Notes: generated by a model from the letters alone, not told the origin. A stretch of 64,000 nucleotides of DNA from Salinibius halmophilus (GCF_003577475.1 NZ_QPEP01000001.1:237830-301829), one strand, 5' to 3'; positions 9,622 through 19,337 are shown, counted from the first letter of the stretch. Numbers and translations: made by a program.

Positions 9622-10194
9622 TTAGTACGCTGGCTTTGATTGGGTTAAAAAGTTGCTCAGCAGTTCTAGCCCATGCTCAGTTAAAATTGATTCTGGATGA
9701 AACTGTACGCCAAAAACCGGCAAAGCGTTGTGCGCAATTGCCATAATTTCGCCATCATCTGTCTGCGCTACCACATCAAAGTTTGCTGGCATTTCGTTAA
9801 TAGCTAAAGAGTGATAGCGATTTACTCTATATTGCCTAGGCAGGTCGGAAAATATGCCAGTATTATTATGCTCAATCACGGATGTTTTACCATGCATGAC
9901 CGACTTAGCACTGCCAACAATGCCACCAAACGCTTGGGCAATACATTGATGGCCCAAACAAACACCCAATATTGGCACCTTACCAAAAAAAGTATTAATC
10001 GCAGCAATAGAGATGCCGGCTTCGTTTGGCGAGCATGGCCCCGGTGAAATGAGTAAATGATCGGGTGCCATAGCTTCTAGTTCTGCAACGGTGATTTGAT
10101 CATTGTGGAATACCCGCACATCAGTATCTAGCATCTGCAGGTACTGAACAAGGTTGTAGGTAAACGAATCATAGTTGTCGATAACGATCAACAA
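9622..10194 (-). CDS. trpG: Anthranilate synthase glutamine amidotransferase TrpG (TTG start)
   Basis: TrpG supplies ammonia from glutamine to TrpE, which is not in the window; it may also serve PabB. The class I amidotransferase triad is present: Cys in LGVCLGHQCIAQAFGG, and His-Glu in VQFHPESILTEHG. I start it at TTG 10194, giving a 190-aa protein (MLIVIDNYDSFTYNLVQY), because GGAG lies eight bases upstream and homology starts there. A more upstream ATG at 10242 would lie before a near-perfect -10 element (10225-10230) and is therefore unlikely to be in the message. Confidence 0.93.
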   Translation of the reverse strand: MLIVIDNYDSFTYNLVQYLQMLDTDVRVFHNDQITVAELEAMAPDHLLISPGPCSPNEAGISIAAINTFFGKVPILGVCLGHQCIAQAFGGIVGSAKSVMHGKTSVIEHNNTGIFSDLPRQYRVNRYHSLAINEMPANFDVVAQTDDGEIMAIAHNALPVFGVQFHPESILTEHGLELLSNFLTQSKPAY

Positions 10195-10224
10195 AACACT
10201 GGCTCCGGCGTGATGAGTGCCGGC

Positions 10225-10233
10225 ATTATACCA
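10225..10233 (-). promoter_or_regulatory. Extended -10 promoter for trpG
   Basis: On the minus strand this reads TGG TATAAT, a perfect -10 hexamer with the TGN extension. The -35 region at about 17 bp is poor (TTCTTT), as is common for extended -10 promoters. It sits about 30 bases before the TTG start, inside the apparent N-terminal extension of the frame. I saw no leader peptide or Trp-rich attenuator. Confidence 0.6.
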
Positions 10234-10259
10234 AAGACTCACAAGTGAAAGAAAAGTGA

Positions 10260-11219
10260 TTATGGGCGCAGTAAAATATTATCGCCACGCGGCAAAGGCA
10301 GGTGCCAACGCGTTAACTGTTTTTGGCTAAAAAGATAATGACCTTGGTCAGGGCTGCGCACTTGCAGTAATTCGCCGGTGCGTAAATAGTGACTCACTAA
10401 CCGACCGGCTTCAGCGCCCTGTTGCTCGCCATTAATGACATAGCCACCAATGGCCATATCGTCGGCAATGGAAAATGACCAAAAGGAGAACACAGGCACC
10501 GGACTATTGGAACTCGTCCAACGCGAAACCTCATCAATTGCTATCGGGACTGAACCTTCATTCTGCAATCCAGCATAGGTGCCTAGAAATAGCGCATCAA
10601 CGCTGTCTGATAAGTTTTCCACATGCGCTTTCCATGCAGAAAACTGATCGAACTGATAGGCGTTAACTTCAATATTCGACACTAGGCCATTATTGCCAAG
10701 CGTTTCATCTACTATGGTATCGGCAGTTAGCCGGCTATCTAACAAAACATCGATGCGATCAACCTCAGGCAGAAGTTGGCGAATCATAGCAATGGATCGC
10801 TTTAGCTGCGGGCGCTCTAGCACCCCGGTCATACGAATCCCCGTGGCGCCATAATCACGGGGATTAGCATTGATACCCAGATAAACCGTTGCCACTTGTC
10901 GCTCAATTAAGCGCGGCGCTAACAACTTGAGCGCAGCATCATCGGCTAGTACAACTACCTGTGGCAACTCATCAATAACAAGCTGCCAAGCCTTCTCAAC
11001 ATTAATCGTTATTGTTTCGTCGGATGCCTGCTTGGCATCAAGAAACACATGGATTGTTTGGTGCTCAGGTAACTGGTTCTCTAACCCGCGGCGGTAGTCT
11101 TCGACCCAAGGAAATTCAGCATGATAGCTATGCACAAACACTATTTTCGCCAGTGCGAAAGATTGCCCTGTACTCGCCAGCAGCACTAGCAGCAAAGCAA
11201 GTGCACTGCGAGACATCAT
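10260..11219 (-). CDS. Periplasmic ABC-type substrate-binding protein
   Basis: The 319-aa protein has a signal peptide (about residues 1-23, ALALLLVLLASTGQSFA) followed by KIVFVHSYHAEFPWVEDYRRG, the opening typical of the PF04392-type binding proteins and sensor domains whose best-known member is the tryptophan-binding TrpX of streptococci. No permease or ATPase lies next to it. It overlaps the preceding hybrid kinase gene by one base (TAATG), so it may be the ligand-sensing partner of that kinase. Its stop is 65 bases before trpG. The ligand is unknown. Confidence 0.75.
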   Translation of the reverse strand: MMSRSALALLLVLLASTGQSFALAKIVFVHSYHAEFPWVEDYRRGLENQLPEHQTIHVFLDAKQASDETITINVEKAWQLVIDELPQVVVLADDAALKLLAPRLIERQVATVYLGINANPRDYGATGIRMTGVLERPQLKRSIAMIRQLLPEVDRIDVLLDSRLTADTIVDETLGNNGLVSNIEVNAYQFDQFSAWKAHVENLSDSVDALFLGTYAGLQNEGSVPIAIDEVSRWTSSNSPVPVFSFWSFSIADDMAIGGYVINGEQQGAEAGRLVSHYLRTGELLQVRSPDQGHYLFSQKQLTRWHLPLPRGDNILLRP

Positions 11220-13096
11220 TAGCCTGCAATCCCAATACGAAGTGCTGCTTGATTGAGTACCTGATAGATTTGCTCTTGGCCAAAAGGCTTAACCAAATAA
11301 TCATCCATGCCTGCTTCGATGCCTTGCTGTTTAGCCGTTTCGAAGGCATCAGCTGAGAGCCCAATTATTTGTACTGACTTGTTAAATAAACGGATAGCTT
11401 TCGTTGCGTGCAAGCCATCCAGGATTGGCATATGTAAATCCATTAACACAATATCAGGCTGCCAATCTCTGCATGCTTGAACAGCCTGCTCACCGTCTTC
11501 GGCTGTTTGAATTTCAATGTAAGTGCCACCAAGCATTGCCTGCGCGACCATAAGGTTGGTTGGGTTATCATCAACGATTAACAGTTTCGCCTGCCAACTT
11601 GGGCGTTCCACTTCTGCTTGCTGTACCTCGCCTTCACGGCGTTCACTGGTTATTAGCGCTTGATAGTCGAGCTCCACTCTTGTGCCAACACCCACCTCGG
11701 ACTCAAACAACATGCCCAAACCCATCTTTTCAGTTAATTGCTTAACAATACTAAGTCCCAACCCGGTAGAGTTCGCTTCATGATCCTGCCCCTCTTGTAC
11801 AAACGGCTGAAACGCCCGACTAATGTCGGCAATTCCCACGCCAGTGTCTTCTATGAATAACTTGCCATTTTGCGTACCAACCACCACCTTACCGCCTTTT
11901 GGTGTGTACTTAATGGCGTTTGACACCAAATTACTGATGACTTGCATGAGCCGCTGGCGATCAACCAAGATCCAGGTGCCATATGACTGTAACTGCAGGC
12001 TGAGGGTAATGCCGACTGATTCAGCGCGCGCTCGAAATAGCGCAATGAGCGATTCTAACTGAACTTCTAACTCAATCGGCTCGTTACTAAACGACATTTC
12101 ACCGGAATCTAGCTTGGCTACATCAAGTATATCGCGCAGCACATTCAAAAGATGCGCGCTGTTACGCGCAACTATGGTCAAATCCTTCTGCAAGGGTTGA
12201 CTCTCTGGTCGCTGCAACATTAGCTCAACTAGCCCAAGCACAGCATGCATGGGTGTTCTTAGCTCGTGCGACATAGCTGAGAAAAACCGATCTCTGGCGG
12301 CCAACGCCTGCTGCGCAGCAAGTTCAGCTTTTTTAAGTGGCGTCACATCGGTATGGGTGCCAGTGAATCGAAGCGGCTCACCGGCGGCGTTGCGCTCAAC
12401 AATTTTGCCGCGGTCGAGAATATATAACCACTCACCACTGCTATGGCGCATGCGATGAAGGTTTTCATAGAAGTCAGTTTTGCCTTCCATGTGCGCTTGT
12501 ATATCTGCCATACAGCCATCAATATCGTCGGGGTGCACTCTACTAGACCAGTCGTCCAACACCATATCCAGATCTGCTAGGGTTAACCCCAGCATTTCAG
12601 CCCAGCGGTCATCAAACACCACATCATTGGTTTGTGGATACCAGTCCCACATACCTAAGCGCGTACCTTGCAGCACCAACTCAAGGCGATCACGGCTCTC
12701 GCGCAGTTCATGCTCATTGGCAACTTGCGCATCAATTTCAAATAGGCAGCCTATCATATGGGTTGCACTGCCCCGATCATCGCGCTCAACGAAGGTTCGG
12801 TCCTCTACCCAATGATATTGCCCGTTGGCCGCTTTAAGACGATATGGCTGGTGGGAGAAGCAAGTTTGCTGCCCTTGCAAGCCCGCTTGTACTTCCTTCA
12901 TCACACGCTCTAGGTCTTGAGGGTGAATAAGGCTTTCGTAAGCGACAGCGCCATCAACGAGGGCAGCATTGGAGTAGCCCAGTATGCGTTCGATATTCGG
13001 CGAACAATACAATACAGGCCAGCCAGGCTGATTCGCCCAAACGATTTCAATCTGTGGGGATATCTGTCGAATTCTGTCTTGAAACTGCTGCATCAT
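11219..13096 (-). CDS. Soluble PAS-PAS hybrid histidine kinase
   Basis: The 625-aa protein has two PAS domains (about 15-125 and 135-255), a HisKA helix with the phospho-acceptor His277 in MSHELRTPMHA, an HATPase domain (NLVSNAIKYTPKGG, IEDTGVGI, STGLGLSIVKQL) and a receiver domain (about 504-620) with Asp553 in LMDLHMPILDG and Lys603. There is no membrane helix, so it should be cytoplasmic. No separate output regulator or HPt protein is adjacent. GGAG precedes the two tandem ATGs (13096, 13093); either may be used. It is co-transcribed with the periplasmic binding protein. Confidence 0.88.
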   Translation of the reverse strand: MMQQFQDRIRQISPQIEIVWANQPGWPVLYCSPNIERILGYSNAALVDGAVAYESLIHPQDLERVMKEVQAGLQGQQTCFSHQPYRLKAANGQYHWVEDRTFVERDDRGSATHMIGCLFEIDAQVANEHELRESRDRLELVLQGTRLGMWDWYPQTNDVVFDDRWAEMLGLTLADLDMVLDDWSSRVHPDDIDGCMADIQAHMEGKTDFYENLHRMRHSSGEWLYILDRGKIVERNAAGEPLRFTGTHTDVTPLKKAELAAQQALAARDRFFSAMSHELRTPMHAVLGLVELMLQRPESQPLQKDLTIVARNSAHLLNVLRDILDVAKLDSGEMSFSNEPIELEVQLESLIALFRARAESVGITLSLQLQSYGTWILVDRQRLMQVISNLVSNAIKYTPKGGKVVVGTQNGKLFIEDTGVGIADISRAFQPFVQEGQDHEANSTGLGLSIVKQLTEKMGLGMLFESEVGVGTRVELDYQALITSERREGEVQQAEVERPSWQAKLLIVDDNPTNLMVAQAMLGGTYIEIQTAEDGEQAVQACRDWQPDIVLMDLHMPILDGLHATKAIRLFNKSVQIIGLSADAFETAKQQGIEAGMDDYLVKPFGQEQIYQVLNQAALRIGIAG

Positions 13097-13136
13097 TGAG
13101 CTCCAGTGATTCCACTAAAGCGTAGTGCAACTTTGC

Positions 13137-13775
13137 TTATTTTACCGCTTTATGCAAATGAGGATTTTCTAGGGTGAGATGTCCTTCTGTCCGAGTGATT
13201 GATGCCAGCATATGTTGGGCTATTTGTAACGGTTCAATTGGCCGGTAACTGGTGGGTAGCAAGTGTGAAAATGGCCGCAAAACAGCTAGCGCTAGCGCCT
13301 CGCCAAAGCGAAAGTCTGGGCGACCGCTGGCATCAATTAAACCGGGTCTCACAAAGGTAGTGGCCGGAAAATCACAAGCAAGCACAGCTGCCTCGGCTGC
13401 TTTTTTGGTACTTAAATACAAGCCGGTGCCAGTATGCGCGCCTACCGATGAGTTGAGCACAAAATGCTTAACGCCTTCGGCTTTACAACGCTTAGCAATG
13501 GCTTCTACCAACCCTAAATCCACCGCTTTAAACGCCTCTGCACTGCCGGCCTGCTTACGTGTTGTGCCGAGTGCACAAATACAAGCATCCACTTGCCACC
13601 ACGGCAATTGTGCTAACTTGTTAAAATCAATAACTGGGTTCACCAGCTTAGCATGCTCAATCGCTAACAAGCGCCTAGTCGGTGCAACAACCTCGGTAAT
13701 GGAGTCATCAGCGAGAGCTCGCTCAAGCACGGCTTTACCGACAGCACCCGTGGCACCAAAAAGCAATAATTTCAT
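13137..13775 (-). CDS. NAD(P)-binding atypical SDR protein
   Basis: The 212-aa protein opens with a Rossmann dinucleotide-binding loop, LLFGATGAVGKAVLERAL, followed by CALGTTRKQAGS and VLNSSVGAHTGTGLYLSTKK. This is the pattern of atypical short-chain dehydrogenases of the HTATIP2/TIP30 type; substrates of bacterial members are mostly unknown. AGGAG is five bases before the ATG at 13775 and only two before an in-frame GTG at 13778, so I use the ATG. It is a single gene between the kinase operon and a terminator. Confidence 0.8.
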   Translation of the reverse strand: MKLLLFGATGAVGKAVLERALADDSITEVVAPTRRLLAIEHAKLVNPVIDFNKLAQLPWWQVDACICALGTTRKQAGSAEAFKAVDLGLVEAIAKRCKAEGVKHFVLNSSVGAHTGTGLYLSTKKAAEAAVLACDFPATTFVRPGLIDASGRPDFRFGEALALAVLRPFSHLLPTSYRPIEPLQIAQHMLASITRTEGHLTLENPHLHKAVK

Positions 13776-13935
13776 CACAACTCCTATTGTATGGATAACT
13801 CACAGATACTGTGGATAACTTTGTTAATTACTGCAAAATAACCACCGCTAGCCAAGAGATTACGCGGCTTGAGTTAAATTGGCGCAGTAATATACAGTTC
13901 ACTTTTTTGTAATAAAAACAACAACTTAACAAGGC

Positions 13936-13983
13936 AAAAAAAAAGCCAACGACTCACCTCTTGGGTCAGCGCTGACTTTTTTT
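13936..13983 (-). terminator. Terminator after gph
   Basis: On the minus strand an imperfect stem with G-U pairs (arms at about 13944-13958 and 13963-13977) is followed by nine T residues. It sits 20 bases beyond the gph stop. The remaining bases between 13776 and 14002 show no gene; one TGTGGATAA (13810-13818) matches a DnaA box but may be chance. Confidence 0.65.
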
Positions 13984-14002
13984 ATACACAATTTTTCGCT
14001 AA

Positions 14003-14668
14003 TTATATAGCTTCAACCTGTTGCCATTGCTGCCAAGCTTGTGGTAATTGCTTTAACGAAAGCAGAACCACATCTGGGTTCGAATCACTAATAGGCAACC
14101 CATGGTTGTAACCGCCTTCCACAGCAAATACTGGCAAGCCAGCATTTTTACCTGACGCAACGTCGGTTTTTGAATCACCCACCATAATCGCCTCGGTTAC
14201 ACCAAGTCGCTTCATCGCCTCTTGCAGGGGTTCAGGGTCAGGCTTATTGGTTGAGCAGGTGTCACCACCGATAACCACAGGGAAAAAACCCTCTAGGTCT
14301 TGCGCTTTTAATACATCGAAGGCAAAAGCTTCTGGCTTATTGGTCACTACCGCCATAGGAATGCCTTCACCATATGCCCACTCCAGTGCTTCAATTGCAC
14401 CGCGCAATGGAATCGAGGCTTTATGACTGCTTTTAGCATAATGCGAGGTAAAATCGGCAAGCACTTGCTCAAGGTGGTCTTCGGCATCCATCGAGCCTAG
14501 AGCACGCTGTACCAAAACGCGGGTACCATTGCCAACCCAGGTTGCAACTTGCTCAACCGTTACATTAAGCAGCTGATTTTGTGACAACGCGGCATTTAGG
14601 CTCTCGGCTAAATCAGCAACGCTATCTACTAAGGTGCCATCTAAATCGAATAGCAGTGCGGTACTCAT
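14003..14668 (-). CDS. gph: Phosphoglycolate phosphatase Gph
   Basis: Gph removes 2-phosphoglycolate formed during repair of oxidised DNA ends. The 221-aa HAD enzyme shows [12 protein letters not shown] (nucleophile Asp), [10 protein letters not shown] and [16 protein letters not shown]. Its ATG overlaps the rpe stop (ATGA), the usual rpe-gph pairing. In E. coli trpS follows; here a terminator does. Confidence 0.93.
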   Translation of the reverse strand: MSTALLFDLDGTLVDSVADLAESLNAALSQNQLLNVTVEQVATWVGNGTRVLVQRALGSMDAEDHLEQVLADFTSHYAKSSHKASIPLRGAIEALEWAYGEGIPMAVVTNKPEAFAFDVLKAQDLEGFFPVVIGGDTCSTNKPDPEPLQEAMKRLGVTEAIMVGDSKTDVASGKNAGLPVFAVEGGYNHGLPISDSNPDVVLLSLKQLPQAWQQWQQVEAI

Positions 14669-15336
14669 TTTACCCCCGCTAATTCGCTGCGCATTTGGTC
14701 TATCACGGCTTTGTAGTCTGGTGCGTTGAAAATTGCAGAGCCCGCAACAAAGGTGTCGGCACCGGCCGCTGCAATCTCAGCAATATTATCGGCTTTCACC
14801 CCACCATCGATTTCAAGGCGAATATTGCGACCCGTCGCATCAATTTTGGCGCGCGCTTCACGCAGTTTATCCAGTGTACCTGGAATAAACTTTTGGCCAC
14901 CAAAACCTGGGTTCACGCTCATTAGCAATACCATATCAATTTTATCCCAAACATAATCTAGGTAATGCAGAGGTGTGGCAGGGTTAAACACCAAGCCAGC
15001 TTGTACGCCAGCGTCTTTAATCATCGCTAACGAGCGGTCGATGTGCTCCGAAGCCTCTGGGTGGAAGGTGATCATGCTGGCACCCGCCTCAATAAAATCA
15101 CCAATCAGCCGATCTACTGGTTTAACCATAAGATGCACATCGATTGGGGCGGTAATGCCATAATCACGTAGGGCTTTTAGTGTTGCTGGACCAAAGGTTA
15201 AATTTGGCACATAGTGATTGTCCATAACATCGTAATGAACCCAGTCGGCGCCCGCTTCGAGCACTTTTTCAACGTCCTCTCCTAAACGCGCTAGGTCGGC
15301 TGATAGGATGGAAGGGGCAATGAGGAAATCAGTCAT
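14665..15336 (-). CDS. rpe: Ribulose-phosphate 3-epimerase Rpe
   Basis: Rpe interconverts ribulose 5-phosphate and xylulose 5-phosphate in the pentose phosphate pathway. The 223-aa TIM barrel begins [19 protein letters not shown]; the metal-site residues lie in [23 protein letters not shown] and EIDGGVK. I place the start at ATG 15336, where homology begins and GGAG is ten bases upstream, rather than the 35-residue longer frame. This ATG overlaps, on opposite strands, the ATG of the next gene (CATG at 15334-15337). Confidence 0.95.
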   Translation of the reverse strand: MTDFLIAPSILSADLARLGEDVEKVLEAGADWVHYDVMDNHYVPNLTFGPATLKALRDYGITAPIDVHLMVKPVDRLIGDFIEAGASMITFHPEASEHIDRSLAMIKDAGVQAGLVFNPATPLHYLDYVWDKIDMVLLMSVNPGFGGQKFIPGTLDKLREARAKIDATGRNIRLEIDGGVKADNIAEIAAAGADTFVAGSAIFNAPDYKAVIDQMRSELAGVK

Positions 15337-16135
15337 GTTCGCAACACTCCGGTCTGCTCTGTCGATATGCGCACGCATTCTACCCTGCTTTGCATGGATT
15401 TGCTTGTTTAGCGTTGTAACTGCTGCAAATGGCGCAGTCACCGCGGATGAACTGCGCCAGCGCGCCGATCAATTGCCTTATTTTGACGAGGTTATTGAGT
15501 TTATTGACAACGAGCAGGTCTACCCAGCCTTATGGCAACCGTTTCGCACCGAGGCGCCGCAGGGCACTGTGGTCATGCTCCACGATGCCAGCCAGCATGC
15601 TCTATGGCCAGACTTGCTGCAAAAACTGCGCTTAAAACTGCCTGATATTGGTTGGAACACGCTTAGTGTGTCAGTGCCAGAGCGCTACAGCAGTGAACTA
15701 ATGCAGCAAGTGCGCGAATTATTAGCAAGCAAAGGCCAGTTTAATGTGGTGATACTCGGCATTGGCACTGGTAGTAATCAAGCCTTGCAGTTTGTCTCAG
15801 CACAACTAGGCGGCCAAGGTGACTTCGGCTGGTACTTGGTGATGGTGAACCATCGCGACCGCGATGTGGCGAGCTTTCGCCAGCAGTTACAAAGCCTCAC
15901 GATGCCAGTATTAGACTTGTGGGTGGCGGATACCAGTGATGCCGAGTGGCTTGCAACCCATCGAATGGCTGCTTTGCGACGCAGTGGTTCTGACAATATC
16001 ACGCAAATTCAGTCGGCTTGGCCAATGACCAAATATGATGACAATATGGATCACATGGCGCGGCGAGTATGGGGTTGGGTGCGCAACAATGCCGCTGGTC
16101 AGGAAGCGAATGTTCGAGCGACACCCCGTTATTAA
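15335..16135 (+). CDS. Secreted DUF3530-like alpha/beta protein
   Basis: The 266-aa product from ATG 15335 starts with a signal peptide (about residues 1-28, ending near TAANGAVT). The body has alpha/beta-hydrolase-like features ([30 protein letters not shown]) without a clear Ser nucleophile motif GxSxG; GIGTGS occupies that place. This resembles DUF3530 proteins, which have no established function. GAGG lies nine bases before the ATG, inside rpe. Upstream in-frame ATGs would overlap rpe more deeply. Confidence 0.7.
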   Translation: MFATLRSALSICARILPCFAWICLFSVVTAANGAVTADELRQRADQLPYFDEVIEFIDNEQVYPALWQPFRTEAPQGTVVMLHDASQHALWPDLLQKLRLKLPDIGWNTLSVSVPERYSSELMQQVRELLASKGQFNVVILGIGTGSNQALQFVSAQLGGQGDFGWYLVMVNHRDRDVASFRQQLQSLTMPVLDLWVADTSDAEWLATHRMAALRRSGSDNITQIQSAWPMTKYDDNMDHMARRVWGWVRNNAAGQEANVRATPRY

Positions 16136-16148
16136 CCTTGGCAACCAG

Positions 16149-16865
16149 CTATTGAAAGGTGCGATACTGGCGCCAATGTTTGTCTAAGCGGGTATATGCT
16201 GCATTAATGTGCTTCGCTTTTTGCTCATCACTCGGGTGTTTGTCGGGATGATATTGAGAGATTAACCTGCGGTAGGCGCCTTTGACATCCTGCCATTTGG
16301 CTTGTGTCGTTAGTTTAAATACTGCTAGGTCATCTTTAATGCTGGTCGTCGCCTGAGGTACGCGGCGTTTAGGCTGCGCTTTACTCAGCAGCGAAGCAAA
16401 CTGCACTTGATTAATGTTTAGCACTTGCGCGATACGTGCTAACTGAACGCGCTCTAGTGACTGCAAGCTGCCATCGGTTAAGCAAAAGCGAATTTGCCAC
16501 TCCACAAAGCAATGCGCGATCCACTGTTTGTCTTGATAGCGCTGATGCAACTCGGTCAACTTATTTAGCATCGGCCAATCGGCTACTTTCCCTTGATTAA
16601 ACGCCAGCATGGCTTTTTCAGTTTGTGGGTCGGTTAGCTGCAAGCGTTTCATCAGGTCGCGAGCAAACGCGATTTCGTATTCGTTCACGCGCCCATCTGC
16701 CACCGCAAGGTGCCCCATCGTGGCGAACAAGGTTTCAACAAACAACGGCGAGCGAAACTGCGCAGCAACCGCCACTGTTTGCGCTGCTTGTTTTACCTGA
16801 CGTTTTTTCTTCCCTATGGCGCCGCCCAAAAACTTGGCTGAGGCGCGGATGAATGAGCGATTCAT
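16149..16865 (-). CDS. djlA: DjlA-like TerB/J-domain co-chaperone without membrane anchor
   Basis: The 238-aa protein has a TerB-like helical region (about 45-160, LAVADGRVNEYEIAFARDLM) and a C-terminal J domain with the HPD motif (YHPDKHPSDEQ) that stimulates DnaK. E. coli DjlA begins with a glycine-rich membrane helix; here the N-terminus is basic (GKKKRQVKQ) with no adequate hydrophobic stretch. It is divergent from lptD, the same neighbourhood as in E. coli, so orthology is likely. Confidence 0.82.
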   Translation of the reverse strand: MNRSFIRASAKFLGGAIGKKKRQVKQAAQTVAVAAQFRSPLFVETLFATMGHLAVADGRVNEYEIAFARDLMKRLQLTDPQTEKAMLAFNQGKVADWPMLNKLTELHQRYQDKQWIAHCFVEWQIRFCLTDGSLQSLERVQLARIAQVLNINQVQFASLLSKAQPKRRVPQATTSIKDDLAVFKLTTQAKWQDVKGAYRRLISQYHPDKHPSDEQKAKHINAAYTRLDKHWRQYRTFQ

Positions 16866-16946
16866 CGAAACTCCAACGATGCTAGTGCTAACTCTAATGA
16901 TTTTATATGATTGTGCGGTCTATTGCCCAAGGAAACTGCCCAACGC

Positions 16947-19337
16947 ATGCCAAAGCCACTTAGCCCATACTTATTATTTGCCATGCTACCGGCGTGGTCA
17001 CTGGCTGACTGGCAACCCATCGATCAGGTGCCAGCAGGTTTGCGCCAGCAAATTTCGCCGGCCTGCACAGGTGCGTTTATTGATCCTTTTGTCGCGGGTG
17101 ATGCTAACCAAATTCAATATCAAGGTGATTTCAGCGAGTACAGCTTAAGCAATAATGAGTACTTATTAAGCGGTAATGCCAGTGTTTTGCAGGGCAATCA
17201 ATTTATTGCCGGAGATAGTATAACGTTCAATCGTGAAACAGGTGTTGCAAACGTTAGCGGCCAATATGAAGTTCGCGAACCCGGTTTTTACGGGCAAGGC
17301 AGTCGAGTGCTACGCGATGAAACAGGTGCTTTTCGCGCCAGCGATGGCCGTTTTGTGTTACACGACAGCCAGCTCAATGGGTTTGCCGAGCAATACGAAC
17401 AATTACCCTCGGGCAAGGTAAGGCTGCGCAATGTAAGCTTCAGTCGCTGTGCGCCAGACAGCAACACTTGGCGGGTTGGCAGCCACCGCCTCACGATTGA
17501 CCGCCAAGCCGGTCGCGCGCAAGCCATCAGCGCTTGGGTAAACGTGTATGGCGTCCCTGTGCTGTGGGTACCCTACTTGTCGATTCCGCTGACCGACCAG
17601 AGGGCGACTGGTTTATTGACCCCAACGGTAAAATTCGGTGGCGATGGACTACTACCTACAGCCATCAGCCAGCCTTTGTATTTAAATTTGGCACCGAACT
17701 ATGACAGCACACTCACTTGGCATTGGTACAAAGAGGTTGGTAGCCGACCAGATGTAGAAATACGCTATCTAACCCAGCGTCACCAAGGCCAACTAGATGC
17801 TTCCCGATTTATTGCCACGCGTAATTTCGCTAACGCCAACCCAGAGCTCTCTAGTCGCTGGTATTGGCAGTTTAGTCACCAAGGCCAGCCAACCGAAAAT
17901 TTAAGCTTGCAGATTAAAGCCGCCGACGCCAGCGACCCACAATGGCAACAAGACTTTGCTTTTGCTGATGACCCAGTAACAAGCTACGACCAATACGCCA
18001 AGCTAAAATGGCGCCAAGGAAATTGGCAAGCGGGTCTGTTGATAGACAGAACCGAGCCAGCCAAACCGGATGAACAACTGGTGCTGGCGGATCGAAAGTT
18101 CCGTTTGTGGCCGCAGATAACACTCGGCTACCAAACAAGCTTGCCAAGCCAAATACGTGGGCAAGCCAATAGTGAACTGACACAGTTTAGCAAACCAGAT
18201 ATTGCAGCATTGGCTGAGCAAGTGAGCAATGACCTAACCGTGAACCGCTGGCGCAACCAAATAACCCTGAGCCGCAGCTGGGGTAGCACCGCTTTACCAG
18301 GCCAAATATCTGCGCAGGCAACTAGCATTCAACATTGGTTAGACTACGAAGACGAGTGGCCACAAGAGAAAACCACACCACAAGCAGCCATTGTGCCGAG
18401 CCTAAATGTTAGCCAAGGCATGCGATTAACCAGTGAGCCGAACAGGCTCGGCGTCAAATTTAGTTTTGAACCAAACGTACGTTATTTGTATGTACCCTTA
18501 GTCAACGAGCAACAGTTCAATCCTGTGGTCGACACCAAAGTTGCCAGCGACCAATACAGCAACCCGAGTCGGTTTAGTGGTGGTGATGCGTTGGCGGACC
18601 TAGAGAGAGTACAGTTCTCGCTCACTCACCGCATATTAGTGGATGGGCAAACTAAGTTTAGTGCGCAGGCTACCCAAGGGCTCAAGTTAGCACAGGAGCG
18701 CTTAACCATAAAAGGCGATCAGTTTATCATCGCAGACGTAGACCCGGATTGGCAGCAAGTGCCAACAGGCATTCAACTTAAAGCCGCGTGGACACCTCGT
18801 AGTGACCTAGAGTTTTCTGGTGTATTGGAGTTCGACTACATAGAGAGCACCAGCAGTCGGTGGCTCGAAGCGGATAGCTACGGATTAGCAAAACGCAACT
18901 TTGCCCTGCATTATGGCGGCCAGCGCCAGTTCCTTAACCTTGCTTGGCAACGAGAGGGATTAGAGGACGAAGCACAGTTTGATGACGAACTAAAAGCATC
19001 GGGTCAAATACGTTTAAGTGACACGCTTGGCGTGTTGGCAGGTGCGACTTGGCACAATGAAGAAGGCAAGTACAATAACGTATCTCTGCGCAAGGTAGTT
19101 TATGGTGCTGAATGGGATAGCTGCTGCAGCCATATTCGCGTGGCATATCAACAAGATATTGCACCCAAAACAGAAGCGGGCGCGCCAGTAGACGATGCCC
19201 CCTCTCCGTTTGCTAGCATTGACGATGGGTTATTTATTGAAGTTCGCCTGAAAGGCGTTGCCGCCCACAATGATGGTATCGATGAATTATTAAGCCAGTT
19301 TAAAGGGTATGCTGGACGCCTGTTCCAGTTCCGTTAG
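16947..19337 (+). CDS. lptD: LPS-assembly outer-membrane protein LptD
   Basis: LptD, with LptE, inserts lipopolysaccharide in the outer leaflet of the outer membrane. From ATG 16947 the protein is 796 aa (E. coli 784) with a signal peptide ending ...PAWSLA, an OstA-type periplasmic domain and a large beta-barrel ending in Phe-Arg. Four cysteines fall at family positions: about 40, 168, and the adjacent pair 726/727, which form the inter-domain disulfides needed for function. A TTG at 16911 gives a longer frame but no signal peptide at the start. It heads lptD-surA-pdxA-rsmA-apaG-apaH. Confidence 0.95.
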   Translation: MPKPLSPYLLFAMLPAWSLADWQPIDQVPAGLRQQISPACTGAFIDPFVAGDANQIQYQGDFSEYSLSNNEYLLSGNASVLQGNQFIAGDSITFNRETGVANVSGQYEVREPGFYGQGSRVLRDETGAFRASDGRFVLHDSQLNGFAEQYEQLPSGKVRLRNVSFSRCAPDSNTWRVGSHRLTIDRQAGRAQAISAWVNVYGVPVLWVPYLSIPLTDQRATGLLTPTVKFGGDGLLPTAISQPLYLNLAPNYDSTLTWHWYKEVGSRPDVEIRYLTQRHQGQLDASRFIATRNFANANPELSSRWYWQFSHQGQPTENLSLQIKAADASDPQWQQDFAFADDPVTSYDQYAKLKWRQGNWQAGLLIDRTEPAKPDEQLVLADRKFRLWPQITLGYQTSLPSQIRGQANSELTQFSKPDIAALAEQVSNDLTVNRWRNQITLSRSWGSTALPGQISAQATSIQHWLDYEDEWPQEKTTPQAAIVPSLNVSQGMRLTSEPNRLGVKFSFEPNVRYLYVPLVNEQQFNPVVDTKVASDQYSNPSRFSGGDALADLERVQFSLTHRILVDGQTKFSAQATQGLKLAQERLTIKGDQFIIADVDPDWQQVPTGIQLKAAWTPRSDLEFSGVLEFDYIESTSSRWLEADSYGLAKRNFALHYGGQRQFLNLAWQREGLEDEAQFDDELKASGQIRLSDTLGVLAGATWHNEEGKYNNVSLRKVVYGAEWDSCCSHIRVAYQQDIAPKTEAGAPVDDAPSPFASIDDGLFIEVRLKGVAAHNDGIDELLSQFKGYAGRLFQFR

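Noticed and set aside
13810-13818. TGTGGATAA DnaA-box match
   Set aside because: One perfect 9-mer and one imperfect neighbour; about two such matches are expected by chance in 64 kb, and no origin genes are present.
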